Positions 1-9,247 are shown, counted from the stretch's first letter. The stretch is 14,523 bases of DNA from Ettlia oleoabundans (GCA_019693395.1 JAAMXP010000074.1:1-14523), one strand, 5' to 3'. Numbers and translations: made by a program. The notes: a model not told the origin generated them from the letters alone.

Positions 1-66
1 CCCGTGTGCCCCGCACCCACCTACCTTCTCTGTTACCCACCCACCTCATCCGTCTGCCCCTTGCAG

Positions 67-750
67 TGAGCTGATGGCTGGATCCAACATTCCCTCCAAG
101 TCGGAGCTCATCGAATACACACAGCAGCACCCAGTGTGGGCCGCCAGCAGCGAACGACTGCAGGTGGGTAGTATGGAGTGGGTGTGTGGTCTGTGTGTGG
201 GGGGTGGGGGTGGGGGCGGCCAGCATGCGCGCGCCGTGGCGGCGGGGTTGCGACGTCTGCCCACCATAGTGGTGCAGGCGGGGGCTGGATTGTGCCCTGC
301 GAGAACACACACGCTTGCTTGTCACCTCTTCCTGGCTTCTATTTTATGTGGATGCAGGGCCTGGAAAGCCTGCTGCCCCCGGGAGCAGGCAGTGGCGGCG
401 GCACCTCCCGCCGCGCCCCATCGTCCGCCCCTCGCAGCCGCGACGAAAACGCCAGCCCAGAACGCCGTGGACCCTTCTTGCTGCCCCTGGGACGCACCGG
501 CAGCGGCAGCGGCGGCGGCAGCGGGGGCAGCATCAGTGTGGCAAGCGGCGGCGAGGAGGTGGCACAATGCGGGGCGCTTTCTGAGCAGGCTGCCAGCAGC
601 CTGGCAGGTGCCACCGCTGTCGTGGCCACTGGTAGCAGCTTCCAGGGCCCCTATGCCGTACCAGCGTTGGCCTTCCCCACAAGTGTGTCAGTATCTGTGG
701 GGGGTGCCGGCAGTGCCGCTGGCGGGCTGTACAGCGGCGGCGATTGGTGA
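67..750 (+). CDS. 3' end of an unrecognised gene (two exons: 67-163 and 358-750)
   Basis: I read two exons. The first follows an acceptor ending at 66 and ends with CAG at 163 before a GTGGGT donor. The second follows ATGCAG at 357 and runs to TGA at 748-750. The join is phase 0. The upstream exon encodes an ordinary-looking segment (SELIEYTQQHPVWAASSERL) with mixed composition. The last exon encodes a Gly/Ser/Ala-rich, probably disordered tail with GSGSGGGSGG runs and a basic patch near RRAPSSAPRSRDE. The first exon begins in mid-codon (one base), so the gene continues upstream of the window. I do not recognise the family and see no catalytic motif. The intron (164-357) is very G-rich. An open frame also runs from 74 to 886 through the intron, but its composition is worse and it ignores good splice sites. 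Confidence 0.5.
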
Positions 751-1589
751 CTACTGGGTGTTGGCTGACCGACGTGCCTTAAAAGCGGCAGCACCCAACT
801 GGCCCGGAGAGCAAGGGGGGTGGCAGGGCGGCCATGCGCCAGTCGCAGGTTGGCCATCCCCAGCCCCTTGTGACACGGCTCGGTAGGGTTCTTATTGAGC
901 TTTGCCCCTAGCAGCGAGGATGGAAAGGGTGCCGACAGTGGCATTTAAACCCCAAACAAAGAGCACCACTTTGCTCCTCCCGGCTCAGTCCCAGCATCTA
1001 GTATCCAGGTTTGACTTGGGTGTTTGCTCTTTGACCGAATCAAGCATGCTGTATAGTTTCCCGTAACCCCTCCCCTGCTTGGTTAGCCACCGGCAGTCAT
1101 CACATCTTGCCGTGGGTTGCATTCTTGCTATACGCCAATTTCTGTGCTTTCACTGTCCTTTATCGCTCCCGCTTGCTGCTCGTGCTGCGATTTACATCGA
1201 CCCCCTTTCATTGAGCCCTGCACCTAGCCTTGCAGTGCAGCCCCTCCCTTCTCCCCCCTGCCCACTGGCTGTGCTGTGTGGTACCTTACGCCAGTAGGCT
1301 TGGTGCGATCCTTCCTTTCTTGTTTCGTTTTGTTGTACAGCTCCCCATGCGATACTGTACCTTAGCTTAGGACAGGCTGCTGCGCTTGGTAACGCCTCCC
1401 GTACCCGACCATTGGCATGCGTGTAGCACCTGATGGCACATCTGCCCCGATGCACAACCACCAGGTACCACCGGTGTGCCACGTGGCAAGTGTTGTCTTT
1501 AAGCCGTGGGGCAGTTCAGAATTGATATGCTCGTGGTGCACGGGGTTGAATCAGTTTTATGAACGAGAGGCCGCTCGTGTTTTGGGTGA
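751..1589. other. non-coding stretch: 3' flank of the first gene, no gene seen
   Basis: This stretch is pyrimidine-rich and has lower GC than the preceding exon. No open frame has a convincing composition. It probably holds the 3' UTR of the preceding gene and intergenic sequence. Around 1409-1440 there is weak similarity to the start of the copy B exon 3 repeat (near 4184-4215), so the relic copy A may once have begun here, with about 150 bp of unrelated sequence before clear similarity resumes near 1590. I see no TGTAA polyadenylation signal, the motif common in Chlamydomonas relatives. Confidence 0.4.
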
Positions 1590-2141
1590 GATTCATTCGC
1601 AGTTGCTCAATTGCGACCCAAGCCGAAGACAGGTTTGTTGCACAATGCCTGCTGCTGCAGTGGTGCTATGGTCATACAGCCAAGCAGCTACATGAGCGAT
1701 ACTCTAAACTGTTTGGTGCGCTTAACGGCACAAAAGCTGGCGCAGCAGTTGCAGTATGTGGAGCACTGCGGTCAGCTGCACCTGCTGCCAGGTGGGATGG
1801 CAACAAGGTTTGAAAGAAGTGAGCGGACAGTATACAGGCAGCAGTTTGGAGCGCGCCTTGTCGCTGTGGGCGCTCCTTGGCAGTGGGAGCGCTTTCTGGC
1901 AGCGCTGGGCAGTAGCCAGGAGGAGTGGGAGGTGTTTGCAGTGGGGCACCCCGAGGGCACTGCCCCGTGTGGGTGTGGGCGCAGCGTGCAGCACAGCTGG
2001 AGATGAGTGGCTGAAATCTGGTGCTGCCTGCTGAGGAAGGCGGCAGAGTCGCAGCAGAAAGATCATCATAAGCGACCTAACACCCAATCGTCGCCGGTGC
2101 AACCCTCAGAGATTTGTGGAGTGTGATTTTGAACTGCAACC
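1590..2141 (+). pseudogene. copy A: decayed 3' exon of an mTERF-like gene
   Basis: The DNA aligns by eye with exon 3 of copy B (about 4230-4795). Shared peptide pieces are RFVAQCLLLQWCYGHTAKQL, LQYVEHCGQLHLLP and EEWEVFAVGHPEG, matching copy B FVARRLLLQRYYRHTPEQL, LQYVECLNQLHLLP and EEWEMFAAGHPEG. The pieces lie in different frames. One break is near 1730, and a missing G near 1962 throws out the frame after HPEGT. A third stretch (2062-2141) still resembles the last codons and stop region of copy B. No exon 1 or 2 is visible upstream, so this is a 5'-truncated relic. Its 3' flank continues into the same spacer that separates B from C, so it was once a full unit of the tandem array. Confidence 0.75.
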
Positions 2142-2632
2142 TGGAAGTAGTAGTCAATAGCAATGTTCTTTGATTGCATCTGAAATACTTTGACGTGAGC
2201 TCAAAGCAACTCCCAACAGTGACACAACAGGCACGAAGATAGCACCCAATCTAATAGACCAACCAATCAGCGACCGGCACCGAGCCAGTAAGCCAGACTT
2301 TGCTTGGTGACGTGATGTGCTGCACGCTCAGTACTCACCCAAGTAGCACTTCAACCCAGTCAACCAACAGTTCCAGGCGGTGATAGAGCCTTCAATGGCG
2401 GCTGTGCCGTGCTGCGCTGCGCTGAGGTGGCCGCCTCGTTGAGCAGCGTTCAAACCGCCATTTGCCGGACACATTGAGAAACTAGCATGCACGCCAATGC
2501 CACATCGCAGCGCTGCCTGCATGCCGGCTGTCCCTGCAAACTCTAGGCCGGCCGAGCTAGGGCAGCTGCTTCCGGGCTATCTGACGGTTAACAACAGCGA
2601 CACCCACGCCACCGTGCACTTTGCGCAGCACG
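2142..2632 (+). repeat. duplicated intergenic spacer and upstream region of copy B
   Basis: From about 2228 onward this spacer matches the B-to-C spacer (about 4877-5287) in long blocks. Examples are GAGCCAGTAAGCCAG, GGCTGTGCCGTGCTGCGCTG and GAGCTAGGGCAGCTGCTTCC. The last 140 bp also match the region upstream of inverted copy D. Conservation right up to the ATG, with no open frame shared between copies, suggests 5' UTR and promoter sequence. I see no TATA box. Confidence 0.7.
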
Positions 2633-4798
2633 ATGAGACCGCAAACCCTCACCCGCGCGCTGTCGTGGCGCTTGGGTCCAGCAGCGGCAAGCTCGCTGTC
2701 CACAGCTGTGTTGCAAGGCTGCAGCACAGATATAGAGGGCGAGATCAGCGCACCGGTATATCGCTTTCGGCTGGGAGAGGAGGGCACAATGCCAGCGGTT
2801 GTGGCGGCCCAATCAGGCACACCGCTGCAACAAGGCTCAGCATTGGTGTCATTCTGGAGCGGGCGGCTATTTTCAAGCTTGGCGTTGCCACAGGTGCGGC
2901 CACGTTGCCTTCTGGCGCTATCCTGCTGGTTGGGAGTTTCTGTACGCACATGTGGCAGTCGAAGCAGGGCACAGCATGGTAACTCTTTTGTATGCACCAT
3001 ATGTTTACTGGGTGCAGGTCGCTATTGACACCACCGGCAGCAGCAGTGAGGGGGGCGACTGTAGCAATGGCGGGAATGGCAGCATTACAGCCAGCTCGCC
3101 CGCACAGCAACAAACCCAACGGCGGGGCAGGCCAAAGAGTGAAGCGCCGGCCTATGACCCTGTGCAGCTGCTGCGGAGCTTAGGCCTTGAGGGTGGCGAT
3201 CCAGTCAAACTGCGCAGGAGCCTGGACGGCCTAGCAGGCGCACGGCAGGAAAGAGTGCTGCATCATGCAGCATCTGTAACTGAGTACTTGCGGGGCCTAG
3301 GCCTTTCGCAAGCTAAGCTGGAGCAGCTGTTTGTGCGCTGTCCACAGCTGTTCAGCTGGCCGGTAGAGGAGCGGGCAGCAAAGCAGTTTGACCAGCTGCT
3401 GCACGCAGACGGCAACAGTGGGCTGACAGCGGCAGAGGCAGTGCTCTGCTTCTTGAAGCGCCCAACAGCAGCTAGGTCGCCAGAATACAGGTTTGCAGAG
3501 CTGGCAGCGATATTGGCGCATAGCAAAGACAGCAGCATGGGGCCCAAGCCCAAAGTGCTCGCAGCGCAGCGAACAGTGGCAGCCCTGCTGAGGAATACTC
3601 CCAGCGCTGTGCATTTAGTGTGCATGCCCGAAGGCAAGCTGCAGCGGCAAGTTGACCGGCTTGTCAGAAAAGGATGCACGCATGCAGACGTGGCCAAGTT
3701 GGTCTGGTACCGCCCCTTCTTCTTCTGGTCACCAGATATCACTGCCAAGCTGGATCGAGCCATCGACGTGTTGGGATCTGAGTTGGGGCTGGCGGCAGCA
3801 GATCTGGTGACACTTGTTGGATCCAGGGCTCCCAGCTGGCTCGGCTTGCCCTCAGACATCCTACAAGGACGGGCAGTAGAGCTGGCTCAGGTATGAGTGC
3901 TTGAAGCTTTTCTCGCTTTTGTCTCTGTTCCCCATCTGCCTTGCCGACGTGTGTTGCAGGCCTGTGCCCACCGTGCTTCATGACACACAACTGCTCGTTT
4001 TCACAACAGCTGTTGCACAGACCTCCAGCAGTGTTTTCTTTTTTTCACCTTTGCTTTGTTATTGGCCGCCACTGCTGCTGCTGCTTGCTGCAGGTATTTG
4101 GCAAGGGGCCAGCTGCCAGCATGGTTAGCAAAAACTTTGAATCACTCGGCTGCCCACCTCATGTCTGGCAGTGCAACCTGCACTACATTGCGGCGTGCGG
4201 CGTAGCAGATCCTGTAACTGTGCTGACACGCAATCCCGGGTTGCTACCTGTCAATCATGCGGCAGACGGCTTTGTTGCACGGCGCTTGCTGCTGCAGCGG
4301 TACTATAGGCATACACCCGAGCAGCTATACGAGAAGCACTCTGGTTTACTGACGGTGTCCACAGCAAAGAAACTGGCGCATCGGCTGCAGTACGTTGAGT
4401 GTCTCAATCAGCTGCACCTGTTGCCGGCTGGAGTGGCAGCAAACCTTGGTTGCAGTGGGCAGGCAGCAGCATCAGCAGGGGCAGAGCATGCAGGGGGCAG
4501 CAAGGAGCGTGTCTTGTCGCTGACCACCCTCATGCGCAACTGGGAGCGCTGCCTGGCAGTGGTGGGCAGCAGCAAGGAGGAGTGGGAAATGTTTGCAGCG
4601 GGGCACCCCGAGGGCACTGGCCCCGTGTGGGAGTGGGCGCAGCGGGAGGCACAGCTGGAGAGTTGGCGGCTGAAATCTGTGCTGCCTGCTGAGCTGAGGA
4701 AGGTGGCAGACGGACAGCCCAAGCGATATTACATCAAAACACCCATACGTCGTCGGTGTGACCCCTTTGCAGATTTGATCAGTGTGAGCCTGCAATGA
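2633..4798 (+). CDS. copy B: intact mTERF-like organelle protein (exons 2633-2893, 3018-3890, 4094-4798)
   Basis: Three exons joined in phase 0 give a 612-residue protein; introns are 124 and 203 nt with GT donors and CAG acceptors. ATG 2633 was chosen because the same start and 87- or 86-codon first exon recur in copies D and C. Residues 1-35 (MRPQTLTRALSW...) lack acidic residues and are Arg/Ser/Ala-rich, like a transit peptide. Residues 122-127 are RRGRPK, an AT-hook-like motif after a Ser/Gly/Gln linker. Helical repeats with the mTERF pattern follow: about 139-160, 174-201 (LEQLFVRCPQLFSW), 294-324, 404-429 (CGVADPVTVLTRNPGLL) and 451-480. The tail carries EEWEMFAAGHPEG and a basic end. 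mTERF proteins bind nucleic acid and act in organelle transcription, RNA processing or translation; the precise role here is unknown. The family call rests on the repeat pattern, so another alpha-helical repeat family is possible. Confidence 0.75.
2894..3017 (+). other. intron 1 of copy B
   Basis: The intron is 124 nt, between CCACAG|GTGCGG and GGGTGCAG|GTCGCT, phase 0. Inverted copy D has the same sites and the same 124-nt length, while copy C has 138 nt. Without removal, the exon 1 frame stops at 3026-3028 and cannot reach the mTERF repeats, so splicing is required in B and D. Confidence 0.7.
3891..4093 (+). other. intron 2 of copy B
   Basis: The intron is 203 nt, with donor CAG|GTATGA and acceptor TTGCTGCAG|GTATTT after a pyrimidine-rich tract. 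It is phase 0. The in-frame TGA directly after the donor (3894) shows the exon cannot simply continue. Copy C keeps the same boundaries with a diverged 194-nt intron. Confidence 0.75.
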
Positions 4799-5287
4799 AT
4801 TGTGTAGAGTGCTGGCCAATTTGTTGAGTACATATTGAGATCCTGTGTCTGACTTTGCTGCAATGCTCTACAATGACGCTCCAGGCACAAGATAGCAGCA
4901 ACTCGATCTTGCAACGAGTGAGCAGCGACACCCGAACTAGTGAGCCAGTAAGCCAGCAATCGGCTTTGTGAGTTGATGTGGCTCAATACTCACTCACCAG
5001 CATTTCGGGCCAGTCAACCACAAGGTACAGGCAGTGATGGAGCCTTCATAGCGGCTGTGCCGTGCTGCGCTGCGCTGAGGTGGCCGGCTCATTACTGAGC
5101 AGCGTTTGAAACCACCTGCCGACCTCCTGAGGATTAGACGTGCAGACCACCGCCACATCTCAGCGCCTCCTGCATCCCGGGTGTGGCCCTGCAAACTCTA
5201 GGCCGACCGAGCTAGGGCAGCTGCTTCCGGGCTATCTGACGGTTAATAACAGCTACACCCACGCCATCGTGCACTTTGCGCAGCACG
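4799..5287 (+). repeat. duplicated spacer and upstream region of copy C
   Basis: This is the second copy of the array spacer. It shares with 2228-2632 the blocks GAGCCAGTAAGCCAG, GGCTGTGCCGTGCTGCGCTG and the last ~100 bp before the ATG (TCTGACGGTTAA and CACTTTGCGCAGCACGATGA). Small indels separate the two spacers. No gene is visible inside it. It presumably holds the 3' UTR of copy B and the promoter and 5' UTR of copy C. Confidence 0.7.
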
Positions 5288-7183
5288 ATGAGACCGCAAA
5301 CCCTCACCCGCGCGCTGTCGTGGCGCTTGGGTTCAATAGAGGCAAGCTCGCTGTCCACAGCCGTGTTGCAAGGCTGCAGCATAGATATAGAAGGCGAGAT
5401 CAGTGCACCCATATATCGCAGTCGGCTGGGAGAAGAGGGGACATTGCCAGCGGCCCAACCTGGCGCACCGGTGCAGCAAGGCTCAGCAGTGCAGGTGCCA
5501 GCATGCAGGGGTGGACGGCTATTCTCAAGCTTGGTGTTGCCACAGGTGCGGCCACGTTGCCTTCTGGCGCTGTTCTGCTGGTTGGGGTTGTCCAGTTGTC
5601 CAGCTTGCGGGAATGATGTGACAGGAGAAGCATCGCACAGCAAGGTCACGCTGTTCTACGCACCATATGTTTACTGGGTGCAGGTCGCTATTGACACCAC
5701 TGGCAGCAGCAGTGAGGGGGGCGACTGTAGCAATGGCGGGAATGGCAGCATTACAGCCAGCCTGTCTTCACAGCAGCAAACACGGCGACGGGGCAGGCCA
5801 AAGAGTGAAGCGCCGGCCTATGACCCTGTGCAGCTGCTGCAGAGCTTAGGTCTTGAAGGGTGGCGATCCAGTCAAACTGCGCAGGAGCATGGAAGCCCTA
5901 GCAGGTGCACGGCAGGATAGAGTGCTACATCATGCAGCATCTGTATTAGAGTACTTGCGGGGCCTAGGTGTGGCGCAGGCTACCCTGGAGCTGCTGTTTG
6001 TGCGGTGCCCAGCGCTATTTAGTTGGCCATTGGAGGAGCGGGCAGCAAAGCAGTTCCACCAGCTGATGCACGCAGACGGCGACAACGGGCTGACAGCGGC
6101 AGAGGCAGCGCTCTGCTTCTTGAGATGGCCGCTAGCAGCCTGGTCCCCAAACTATACGTTTGCAGAGCTGACAGCGATACTGGCACACAGCGAAGACAGC
6201 AGCATGGGGCTTAAGCCCAAAGTACCAGCAGCACAGCGCACAGTGGCAGCCCTGCTAAGGAGGACGCCCAGCGCTGTAAGACTGGTGTGTATGCCTGAAG
6301 GCAAGCTGCAGCAGCAAATTGAGCGACTCGTGGCAAACAGCTGCTCGCTTGCAGTCGTGGCCAAGCTGGTCTGGCAGCAACCCCACGTTTTTTTCAATAC
6401 ACAAGCAGATGCCGCCGCTAAACTGGAACGAGCCATTGACGCGCTGGGAGCTGAGCTAGGGCTGACGGCAGCATTTGTGGCAGCACTTGCTGGGTCCAAT
6501 GCTGCTGATTGGCTCAACCTGAGCAGGGCTGCCCTGCGCGAGCGGGCAGCAGCGCTGGCTCAGGTACGGATGTTTGGAACTTGATTCTCGTGTTCTCTTG
6601 TTTCCCCATTTTAAGTTTGGTTTGCAAACGTTTTGCAGCGCTTCGTATCTTGTGTTGCCCTGCTTGGCTCGGTTTTGCACTGACTTGTAATTTTTGTTGT
6701 GTGTTCTGTTGGGTGCATGTGCGGACTTGCTGCGCTGCTTGCTGTTTGTTGCTGCAGGTGTTTGGCAAGGGGGCAGCTGCCAGCATGGTTCTACAACGCC
6801 CTCACTCACTCAACAGCCCACCCCATGTGTGGCAGTGCAACATGCACTACCTGGTGGCGTGCGGTGTAGCTGACCCAGACACTGTTCTTCAACGTAAACC
6901 CAAGTTGCTTCCTTTCAATCATGCAGCAGACGGCTTTGTTGCACGGCGTCTGCTGCTGCTGCGCTACTTCGGCCTCACGGCCCAGCAGCTAAATGAGAGG
7001 CACCCTCAGTATCTGACGCAGTATCTGACGGAGCAAAGAAACTGGCGCAGCGGTTGCTGTATGTGGAGCACCGCGGTCAGCTGCACCTGCTGCCAAGTGG
7101 GGCGGCAACAAAGCTTGACAGCGGTATGACGGCAGTCACAGCAGAGCATTATGCAAGCAGCAGCACACAACGTGTCCTGTCGC
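5288..7183 (+). pseudogene. copy C: broken mTERF-like gene, 3' end replaced by a retroelement (exons 5288-5545, 5684-6563, 6758-7183)
   Basis: It shares starts, splice sites and protein pattern with copy B: MRPQTLTRALSW, RRRGRPKSEAP, LELLFVRCPALFSWP and CGVADPDTVLQRKPKLL. One extra base within GAAGGG at 5855-5860 shifts the frame in exon 2, ending translation at 5920; the downstream exon frame then stays open to the intron 2 donor at 6564. In exon 3 a 12-nt tandem duplication (7007-7018 and 7019-7030) sits beside a 7-nt loss relative to B, causing a second shift. Similarity to copy B ends near 7183, where protease-type retroelement sequence begins, so the last ~90 codons, including the HPEG tail, are missing. 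Apart from the shifts the codons look well preserved, so decay may be recent or part of it could be a sequencing error. Function, if any, would be truncated. Confidence 0.75.
6564..6757 (+). other. intron 2 of copy C
   Basis: The intron is 194 nt, with donor CAG|GTACGG and acceptor GTTGCTGCAG|GTGTTT. It is T-rich and much more diverged from copy B than the flanking exons. That contrast supports the exon-intron model for the family. Confidence 0.7.
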
Positions 7184-7229
7184 CCAAGGTTCATCCAGCC
7201 TTTACCTACAAGGGCGCATCGGTTCAGTT

Positions 7230-7545
7230 CCCTGCCGGTTCCTGCTAGACAGTGGCACAGAAGATAACTTCGTTTGCGCTGGCTTTGCGAAGAAACATGG
7301 CCTGATCACCCATGCCACGGACGAACCGCTCACCCTGGTGGTGGCGGATGGCAAGCAACACTCTATCTCTCAGGAGCTGCGCGCTCACATTCGCATTCAA
7401 TCCTACCATGGTGCCGGCTGGCGCCTTAAACTGGCTCCTTTACCCACTGACCACTTCGATGCCGTGCTTGGCAATGCCTTGGCTCGAGGATCTGCGGGCT
7501 GTCATAGACTTCGGCGAGGGCCTCATCACCGTGTCCTCTCTTTAA
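7230..7545 (+). pseudogene. retroelement aspartic protease (retropepsin) remnant
   Basis: The active-site motif LLDSGTEDNFV is readable, with Asp at 7248-7250. It is followed by a beta-rich segment ending in FDAVLG. The usual continuation (MPWLEDLRAVIDFGEGL) lies one frame over because of an extra base near 7473. In a working element this enzyme cuts the Gag-Pol polyprotein as a dimer. The upstream frame is disturbed as well: the frame entering from copy C ends in a stop at 7246-7248. Confidence 0.75.
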
Positions 7546-7639
7546 GGGCCAAGTACCCTCAGCGCAGAAGGCCGGCAGCGCGCCGCCGACTGCATTCTGT
7601 CTGGCATTCGCCTGCAGAAACTAATTCGCGACGATTTAA

Positions 7640-8560
7640 ATCGCTGAATCTTGGTTAGTACATATCAAGTATACAGGTGAAACACCGCCTGACGCCTACG
7701 CCTCACCAGGGGAAGGGGCCGACAGCAGCGCCAACTCAGCCTCCCGCCTAGCTCAGCAGGCGGTGCTTCAACTGCAGCAGATTTATGCTGACGTCCTTGG
7801 TGGTCTCCCACCTGGCCCCCCTCCTGATCGAGGCCCCGAATTGCAGCATGGATTCCCACTCATTCCAGGCGCTTCGACTCCCAACAAGGCTCCCTACCGC
7901 ATGGTGCAGCCTGAGCTTCAAGAGCTCCAGCGACAACTTACACAGCTGCTTGAGAAGGGCTTTATCCAGCCCAGCCGTTCACCTTTCGGTGCTTCTGTCC
8001 TTGTTGTGCGCAAGAAGGATGGCACTATGCGCCTGGTAGTCGACTACCGAGCTATCAACAAGGTAACAGTCCAGCGGGCGTACCCGCTGCCTCGCATTGA
8101 CGAGCTGCTTGACCATGCAGGCGCCAAATACTTTACTGGCTTTGACCTTGAGCAAGGTTACCACCAACTCAGAGTCAAACCTGAAGATGTGCCAAAGACC
8201 GCCTTTCGGACGGCCTTCGGCCACTGGGAGTGGCTGGTGGTTCCCCTCGGTCTCACTTCTGCCCCGGCTACCTTTCAGTCAGCTATGACTCACCTGTTTA
8301 GGGACTTCCAGGATGAATTCCTGGTTATCTTCTTAGATGACTTGCTCATCATTCCAAAACACTTGATGAACACATAAAACATGTTGAACAAGTGTTACAG
8401 CGGCTGCGTGCCGCCAAGCTGTACATCAAAGCTTCCAAGTGTAGCTGGTTTGAACCCCAGGTCTAGTTTCTGGGTCATGTGGTGTCGGCTCAGGGCATCT
8501 CTGTCGCTCCCGCCAAGGTGGAAGAAGCAATACAAAGCTGGCCGCCTCCCCGCACGGTCA
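7640..8560 (+). pseudogene. Ty3/gypsy reverse transcriptase remnant
   Basis: The frame is open from 7640 to the TAA at 8375-8377. It carries the expected series of motifs: PYRMVQPELQELQRQL, LLEKGFIQPSRSPFGASV, VVRKKDGTMRLVVDYRAIN, FTGFDLEQGYHQL, KTAFRTAFGHWEW, PLGLTSAPATFQ and the catalytic FLDD (Asp pair at 8336-8341). A base loss near 8350 shifts the frame. Beyond it the thumb-like segment (VEQVLQRLRAAKLYIKASKC) continues in another frame to an in-frame TAG at 8464-8466, then FLGHVVSAQGI. This enzyme copies element RNA into DNA in an active retrotransposon; here it cannot be made whole. Confidence 0.85.
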
Positions 8561-8729
8561 TAGACGGTTCGTGGTGGGGAGGAAAAGCTGAACACCCCAG
8601 TACATGCACGCCCACAACCCCGCCCGCACGCCCGCACGCCTAGACACGCGCAGCTGTGAGGCGACGGTGGCGGCGGCTGCCCTCGGTCGGCTTCCCCGGA
8701 CTTACCAGCCACACACATGCCCCGTGCAG

Positions 8730-9083
8730 GTCAGCCGTGTGGGTAGCGACTCGAGCGAGCACAGCACCTTTGTTGTTAACGCACACCTGCTTGACAACGG
8801 TGGCAGCGGCGGCAGCGGCCGTAGCACCAGTAACAGCGGCGGCAGCAGCACCAGCACCGCGGCAGCCGTGGCAGCGCCAGCAGCAACGGTACCAGCGGCA
8901 CCAGCAGCAACGGTACCAGCGGCACCAGCAGCATCGGTACCAGCGGCACCAGCAGCAACGGTACCAGCGGCACCAGCAGCAACGGTACCAGCGGCATCAG
9001 CAGCAGCGGTGGCAGCCAGCCAAAGAGAGCAGGAGAGAGAGAGGGAAGAAGGGGCAGTGAAGGGGAGCGAGATCAGCAGGTAG
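8730..9083 (+). CDS. low-complexity exon candidate, Ala/Thr/Val/Pro repeats
   Basis: An acceptor-like CCCGTGCAG precedes 8730. The phase 0 frame gives VSRVGSDSSEHSTFVVNAHL, an ordinary-looking segment. It is followed by Gly/Ser-rich sequence, then five 8-residue repeats of the type PAAPAATV, then a charged Gln/Arg/Glu stretch to TAG at 9081-9083. I do not recognise a family. Low complexity can keep a frame open by chance, so only the first 25 residues argue for coding. The upstream partner exon is not identified, and this could be an exon fragment like others nearby. Confidence 0.3.
   Translation, partial: VSRVGSDSSEHSTFVVNAHLLDNGGSGGSGRSTSNSGGSSTSTAAAVAAPAATVPAAPAATVPAAPAASVPAAPAATVPAAPAATVPAASAAAVAASQREQEREREEGAVKGSEISR
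8880..9003 (+). repeat. 24-bp minisatellite, five units
   Basis: GGTACC recurs at 8888, 8912, 8936, 8960 and 8984, exactly 24 bp apart, inside a CAGCGGCACCAGCAGCAACG-type unit. Units differ at one or two bases. The period is a multiple of three, so the open frame is preserved as an 8-residue repeat. Confidence 0.9.
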
Positions 9084-9247
9084 AAAGCCCAGCTGCTGCC
9101 CTAGGGCTGGCTGGCGGCACCAGTGTGGGGGCGTGGGTGGGGCAGCAACAGGGGTTTGAGGAGGAGGAGGGACAGCGGGGGCAGCGGCAGCAGCGGAGAG
9201 GGCGGCAGGACAAGGAGGGGCAGGGGGGTGTCCCTGCCGCTGACTAG

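Larger units (their letters stand above)
7184..8570 (+). mobile_element. decayed Ty3/gypsy retrotransposon fragment (protease and reverse transcriptase)
   Basis: A retropepsin segment is followed by a Ty3/gypsy-type reverse transcriptase, the normal order in this superfamily. No gag, RNase H, integrase, primer-binding site or LTR was found, so both ends are truncated. The left boundary lies directly against exon 3 of mTERF-like copy C. The right boundary is approximate: recognisable RT C-terminal sequence fades near 8560. Frame breaks in the protease (about 7473) and after the RT active site (about 8350), plus an in-frame TAG at 8464-8466, show it is inactive. Confidence 0.85.

Noticed and set aside
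74..886. Single 270-residue open frame at the start of the window
   Set aside because: It reads through a G-rich intron with a good donor (164) and acceptor (357). The spliced alternative joins in phase 0 and ends at 750.
751..1589. tRNA, rRNA or small RNA genes anywhere in the window
   Set aside because: No cloverleaf-like arms with conserved tRNA boxes and no rRNA-like conserved blocks were noticed by eye. A covariance-model scan would be decisive.
2799..3896. mTERF-like ORF starting inside intron 1 of copy B
   Set aside because: The first ~70 residues are intron and out-of-frame exon 1 sequence. Copies C and D place the start at the ATG equivalent to 2633.
7184..8570. Search for LTRs around the retroelement fragment
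   Set aside because: No direct repeat pair with TG...CA ends was seen flanking the pol sequence within the window. The element looks truncated on both sides.
8880..9003. CRISPR-like regular repeats
   Set aside because: The 24-bp units are contiguous with no spacers and lie in eukaryotic low-complexity DNA; it is a minisatellite.
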